From JAGTVG01 sp963820995 (GTDB lineage Bacteria; Bacteroidota; Bacteroidia; Cytophagales; Cyclobacteriaceae): a stretch of 64,000 nucleotides of DNA. This document shows, piece by piece, positions 60,799-64,000 of this stretch. Position 1 is the stretch's first letter; each line of letters starts with the position of its first letter. The stretch covers positions 434,001 to 498,000 of the forward strand of contig CAWGCL010000013.1 of the NCBI GenBank assembly GCA_963820995.1, written 5' to 3'. Below the pieces are notes generated by a model, which saw nothing but the letters and a program-made list of their open reading frames with translations, searched no databases and was not told the origin of the DNA. The translations under genes were made by a program, and so were the position numbers.

Positions 60799-62991
60799 TT
60801 GAATTCCAAAAATTCAGAAAATAATAACCAGTCTTCCAAAGGCCTTTCGATGCTCGAAGGGGTTTTTACGCCTTCGATTCTCACCATCCTCGGGGTAATC
60901 ATGTACCTGAGATTTGGCTATGTAGTTGGCAATGTTGGATTGATAGGCACATTGGTAATCGTTACCATATCAACGAGTATAACTTTTCTGACTGCTTTAT
61001 CTATTGCTTCTATTGCTACTGACAAAAAAGTTAAAGCAGGAGGTGCTTATTACATGATCAGTCGTTCCCTCGGAATTGAAACCGGAGGGGCGGTTGGCAT
61101 CCCATTGTTCATGGCCCAGGCGCTCTCCATAGCTTTATATACCATAGGATATGCAGAAAGTCTCACAAAAGTATTTCCGATCCTGAACCAGACAGCTGTG
61201 GGCATTATTGTTACAATACTTGTGGGTGTTTTGGCTCTAACCTCTGCTAAGATTGCTGTTCGTTCACAATACTTCGTCATGCTGGCCATTATAATCTCCC
61301 TGATATCGCTTTATTTCGGGGAACCAATAGATGGGGTAGAGATGGATAAGTGGAGTAACCGGGTTGTTGCCCCAGATAATTTCTGGGTAGTATTTGCCGT
61401 GTTTTTTCCTGCTGTGACAGGTATTATGGCAGGTGTGAATATGTCAGGCGATCTGAAAAATCCATCCAGGGCAATTCCTATCGGCACTTTTCTGGCAGTG
61501 GGGGTAGGTTATGTTATTTACATGGGAATCCCAATCTTTATTGCAGGAAGGGCTGACGCACAAACATTAGTAGATGATCCTTTGGTCATGCGAAAAATAT
61601 CTTTCTGGGGCGATTCAATTCTGCTGGGTGTTTGGGGAGCTACATTGTCAAGCGCCATTGGTAGTATGCTTGGCGCTCCCCGCGTTCTACAAGCATTGGC
61701 GAGGGACCGTGTTTTGCCGAAATACTTCAAGTGGTTAGGCAGAGGATCTGAAATTGATGATTCGCCTAAAATAGGAACATATTTTACATTGGCGATAGCA
61801 TTGATCGCCGTGTATTTTGGAGATTTGAATGTAATTGCTCCGGTACTAACCATGTTTTTCCTGGCAACCTACGGAATGCTGAATATATCTTCAGCTCTTG
61901 AAAATGCAATCGGCAGCCCTTCTTTCAGGCCGACATTTAAGGTTCACTGGGGATTCTCATTGACCGGATCATTGGGTTGCGCCGCCGTAATGTTTCTTAT
62001 AAATCCAGTTGCAACTGTAATTGCAATAAGCTTTCTGACAGTTGTGTTTTTATGGTTGGAACACCGTGAAATGAAAACCACCTGGGGAGATGTAAGGCAG
62101 GGTGTATGGTTGTCACTTATTCGTATAGGGTTGATCAAACTCAGTGGCAAAATGGATCCCAAGAACTGGCGGCCTCATATCCTCGTTCTATCCGGAGCTC
62201 CTACAAAACGGTGGAATCTGATCACATTAACAAATGACATTGTCCAGAACAGGGGACTAATGACAGTAAGTACCATACTCTCAGGGCCGGAATCAACGGC
62301 GGAAAGACGTCTTTCCATGGAAGATAAAACAGTGGAATATCTGAAAAACCGGGGTATTAACAGCCTCGTGAAAATCATTACATCGCCGAATATCTATGAG
62401 GGAGCAAGACAATTAGTTAACTATTATGGTATAGGTCATTTAGTGCCAAATATCGTTCTTTTAGGAGATTCTACCGTTGAGGATCATTATCCTGATTATT
62501 GCAAAATGATTAAAGGATTTTATGAGGAAAAAAGAAATGTACTTATCGTGAAGGAAAATGAAAAATATGGTTATGGGAAGAAACAGCAGATAGATGTTTG
62601 GTGGCGAGGTTTAAAACGAAATGGAGCACTAATGATTATTATTGCGCACTTATTACGAAAAGGTATCGAATGGAGAAATGCGACAATTCGATTGAACATG
62701 GTTCTTGATTCTGAAAATGCTGCAGAGGAGGCAAGAAAAAACATTTCTGAATTACTCAAGAAGGTGAGAATCGATATTAAGGAAAACCTCGTTGTATCTT
62801 ATGGCCAATCATTCGACGAATTGCGGCGAAAGATATCAGGGAAAGCAGACCTTGTTTTATTAGGACTGCAGGAACCACAAGATGATTTCCTCTCATATTA
62901 CACTCAAATGATCAAAAAAATTGAAGGATCCCCATCTACTATGTTTGTGCTCGCCTCACAAGATATCAATTTTGAGGAAGTTCTATTATAA
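60799..62991 (+). CDS. SLC12-like cation-chloride cotransporter/APC-family permease
   Basis: 730 residues from a TTG start. Twelve hydrophobic helices (about 25-440) begin with GVFTPSILTILGVIMYLRFGYVVG, close in pattern to the first helix of SLC12 Na-K-Cl cotransporters, and include FFPAVTGIMAGVNMSGDLKNP, a hallmark of the family. A C-terminal soluble region (about 450-730) contains a WRPHILVLSG segment as in SLC12 cytoplasmic domains. It probably moves chloride and alkali cations or amino acids; the ion set is unknown. It is monocistronic. Confidence 0.88.
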   Translation: MNSKNSENNNQSSKGLSMLEGVFTPSILTILGVIMYLRFGYVVGNVGLIGTLVIVTISTSITFLTALSIASIATDKKVKAGGAYYMISRSLGIETGGAVGIPLFMAQALSIALYTIGYAESLTKVFPILNQTAVGIIVTILVGVLALTSAKIAVRSQYFVMLAIIISLISLYFGEPIDGVEMDKWSNRVVAPDNFWVVFAVFFPAVTGIMAGVNMSGDLKNPSRAIPIGTFLAVGVGYVIYMGIPIFIAGRADAQTLVDDPLVMRKISFWGDSILLGVWGATLSSAIGSMLGAPRVLQALARDRVLPKYFKWLGRGSEIDDSPKIGTYFTLAIALIAVYFGDLNVIAPVLTMFFLATYGMLNISSALENAIGSPSFRPTFKVHWGFSLTGSLGCAAVMFLINPVATVIAISFLTVVFLWLEHREMKTTWGDVRQGVWLSLIRIGLIKLSGKMDPKNWRPHILVLSGAPTKRWNLITLTNDIVQNRGLMTVSTILSGPESTAERRLSMEDKTVEYLKNRGINSLVKIITSPNIYEGARQLVNYYGIGHLVPNIVLLGDSTVEDHYPDYCKMIKGFYEEKRNVLIVKENEKYGYGKKQQIDVWWRGLKRNGALMIIIAHLLRKGIEWRNATIRLNMVLDSENAAEEARKNISELLKKVRIDIKENLVVSYGQSFDELRRKISGKADLVLLGLQEPQDDFLSYYTQMIKKIEGSPSTMFVLASQDINFEEVLL

Positions 62992-63218
62992 CATTTTATC
63001 CAAGCTTAATATTAGGCAAATATTAATAGTATTAAAATACTGAAATACTGAGAATTAATAGAGGTCAGCTATATTATTACTTCAATTAATAAAATTAATT
63101 CACAATTATTAGCATTACTATATTTCCCGCACTCAATACATTATCACTATAATTTTGATGTCATCTTATAGTTACTGCCTCAATTACTTAGTGATTTTAT
63201 TTAGTAAAATTTGCATCA

Positions 63219-63242
63219 AATTCCATTTAATAAATTGGAATT
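63219..63242. repeat. Inverted repeat in spacer before small gene
   Basis: The spacer 62992-63285 has no gene. It contains an imperfect palindrome: AATTCCA (63219-63225) and TGGAATT (63236-63242), with TTTA/TAAA pairing inside. It could be an operator for the gene at 63286 or a weak terminator of the transporter gene; there is no long T run. Confidence 0.4.
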
Positions 63243-63285
63243 CTTGTACGTGATCATGGGTTACCATTAAAGCAAAAATTCATTA

Positions 63286-63549
63286 ATGAGTAATATGATT
63301 GATCAAAATACAATTAACATGTCGTGCAAAGTTGGAATAACTACCTCTCCAGTTTACAAAACATTAGAATGGAAAATAAAATACCCGGAATTTACCAATT
63401 GGAAAATTCTGGGAAATGAAATGTCTTATTTAGACGCAAAAAGTCTGGTAGAATACTATGCTTCCCAATTCGGTTGTGAAGCTTCCGGAGTTAATGAATC
63501 CAAAGAGAGTCATGTTGTTCCCTGGTATGTATATTACTTTGAATTCTAA
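63286..63549 (+). CDS. Small conserved-looking protein, function unknown
   Basis: 87 residues without signal or membrane segment. The KVGITTSP opening, the YPEFTNWKILG segment and the FGCEASG and WYVYYFEF ending resemble small GIY-YIG-like proteins in which the nuclease residues are not obvious. The well-formed aromatic C-terminus and good coding character suggest a real gene. I do not assign an activity. Confidence 0.55.
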   Translation: MSNMIDQNTINMSCKVGITTSPVYKTLEWKIKYPEFTNWKILGNEMSYLDAKSLVEYYASQFGCEASGVNESKESHVVPWYVYYFEF

Positions 63550-63588
63550 AAATTAGGAGTCCTTCTAAATCATCAAAACAACAACACT

Positions 63589-64000
63589 CTATTCTTCAGT
63601 GATAATAACCTTTTCCATCACATCACCCGGTTTGATCTTATCGATAACATCTATGCCTTCATTTACCTTCCCGAAAACCGTGTGATTCCGGTCAAGGTGT
63701 TGCGTGTTGTGTCGGTTGTGGCATATAAAAAATTGAGACCCCCCTGTATTTCTTCCAGCATGGGCCATAGACAATACTCCCCGGTCATGGAATTGGTTAT
63801 CTCCGTCAAGTTCACAATCAATAGTATACCCTGGACTACCTGCGCCCGTGCCATCCGGGCATCCCCCTTGGATTACAAAGTCAGGAATTACCCTGTGAAA
63901 GGTTAAGCCATCATAATAGCCTTTTTCAGCAAGATCGATAAAGTTTTTAACTGTATTTGGGGCGTCATTTTCATAAAACTCAATTTTCATGACACCTTTG
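63589..64000 (-). CDS. Cyclophilin-type peptidyl-prolyl isomerase, N-terminus beyond window
   Basis: The frame stays open to the right edge (KGV precedes the internal Met at 63990), so the start lies outside the window. Cyclophilin motifs: FHRVIPDFVIQGG (active-site Arg and Phe region), GAGSPGY, SMAHAGRNTGGSQFFI and VFGKVNEG. It catalyses proline cis-trans isomerisation during protein folding. The visible part is 133 residues and nearly the whole domain. Compartment cannot be judged without the N-terminus. Confidence 0.93.
   Translation of the reverse strand, partial: KGVMKIEFYENDAPNTVKNFIDLAEKGYYDGLTFHRVIPDFVIQGGCPDGTGAGSPGYTIDCELDGDNQFHDRGVLSMAHAGRNTGGSQFFICHNRHNTQHLDRNHTVFGKVNEGIDVIDKIKPGDVMEKVIITEE

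Overview
The window looks like the chromosome of a Bacteroidota bacterium, most likely Cytophagales-like. Evidence: a SusC/SusD pair, a type IX secretion C-terminal domain of the gliding-motility type, many lipoproteins, AT-rich spacers, almost no Shine-Dalgarno sequences, several GTG and TTG starts, and a TAnnTTTG-type promoter before the cold-shock gene. No rRNA, tRNA, CRISPR array or transposase was seen. The species cannot be named from the sequence.

Layout. 1-6.8 kb: a leucine-rich-repeat protein cut by the left edge, MsrA, a badly frameshifted patatin/outer-membrane-barrel gene, and a glucosaminidase plus polysaccharide deacetylase pair. 6.8-15.8 kb: an Nramp-like transporter with altered metal-site motifs coupled to a DUF2891 protein, a sugar porter, a soluble histidine kinase overlapping an alpha/beta hydrolase, a GH130 lipoprotein, a helical-repeat protein and an outer-membrane protein. 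15.9-26 kb: a large Reg_prop sensor kinase, pgl-zwf (oxidative pentose phosphate pathway), an EamA transporter, a 5'-nucleotidase and a large secreted IgGFc-binding/PKD protein. 26-33.3 kb: a DUF4956-HlyD-TolC operon and a tesA/ybbA/ybbP-like locus.

33.6-56.4 kb is the most interesting part, a utilization locus. It has a catabolic front (class III aminotransferase, FGGY kinase, class II aldolase), SusC, SusD and a probable surface lipoprotein. After a terminator comes a run of extracytoplasmic enzymes: an endoglycoceramidase-like GH5, an alkaline-phosphatase-superfamily phosphodiesterase, an alpha-L-fucosidase, a PI-PLC-like phosphodiesterase and an unrecognised 77 kDa protein. A membrane LytTR regulator, a small secreted protein, an alpha-galactosidase-like glycosidase and a GH43-like glycosidase follow. 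The mix of endoglycoceramidase, phosphodiesterases and fucosidase suggests a glycolipid or phosphoglycolipid substrate rather than an ordinary polysaccharide. A 10-bp direct repeat spaced by 20 bp before the GH5 gene could be the LytTR operator.

56.5-64 kb is housekeeping: deoC, a peptide transporter, a cold-shock protein, a SUI1-like factor, a TruC-like pseudouridine synthase, an SLC12-like transporter, a small protein and a cyclophilin cut by the right edge.

About eleven otherwise well-conserved genes are each broken by one or a few single-base indels, often in short homopolymers, and no nonsense mutation was seen in the restored frames of the genes broken by one to three indels. I read most as sequence errors and give merged coordinates. 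The patatin gene, with at least six shifts, may be a true pseudogene.
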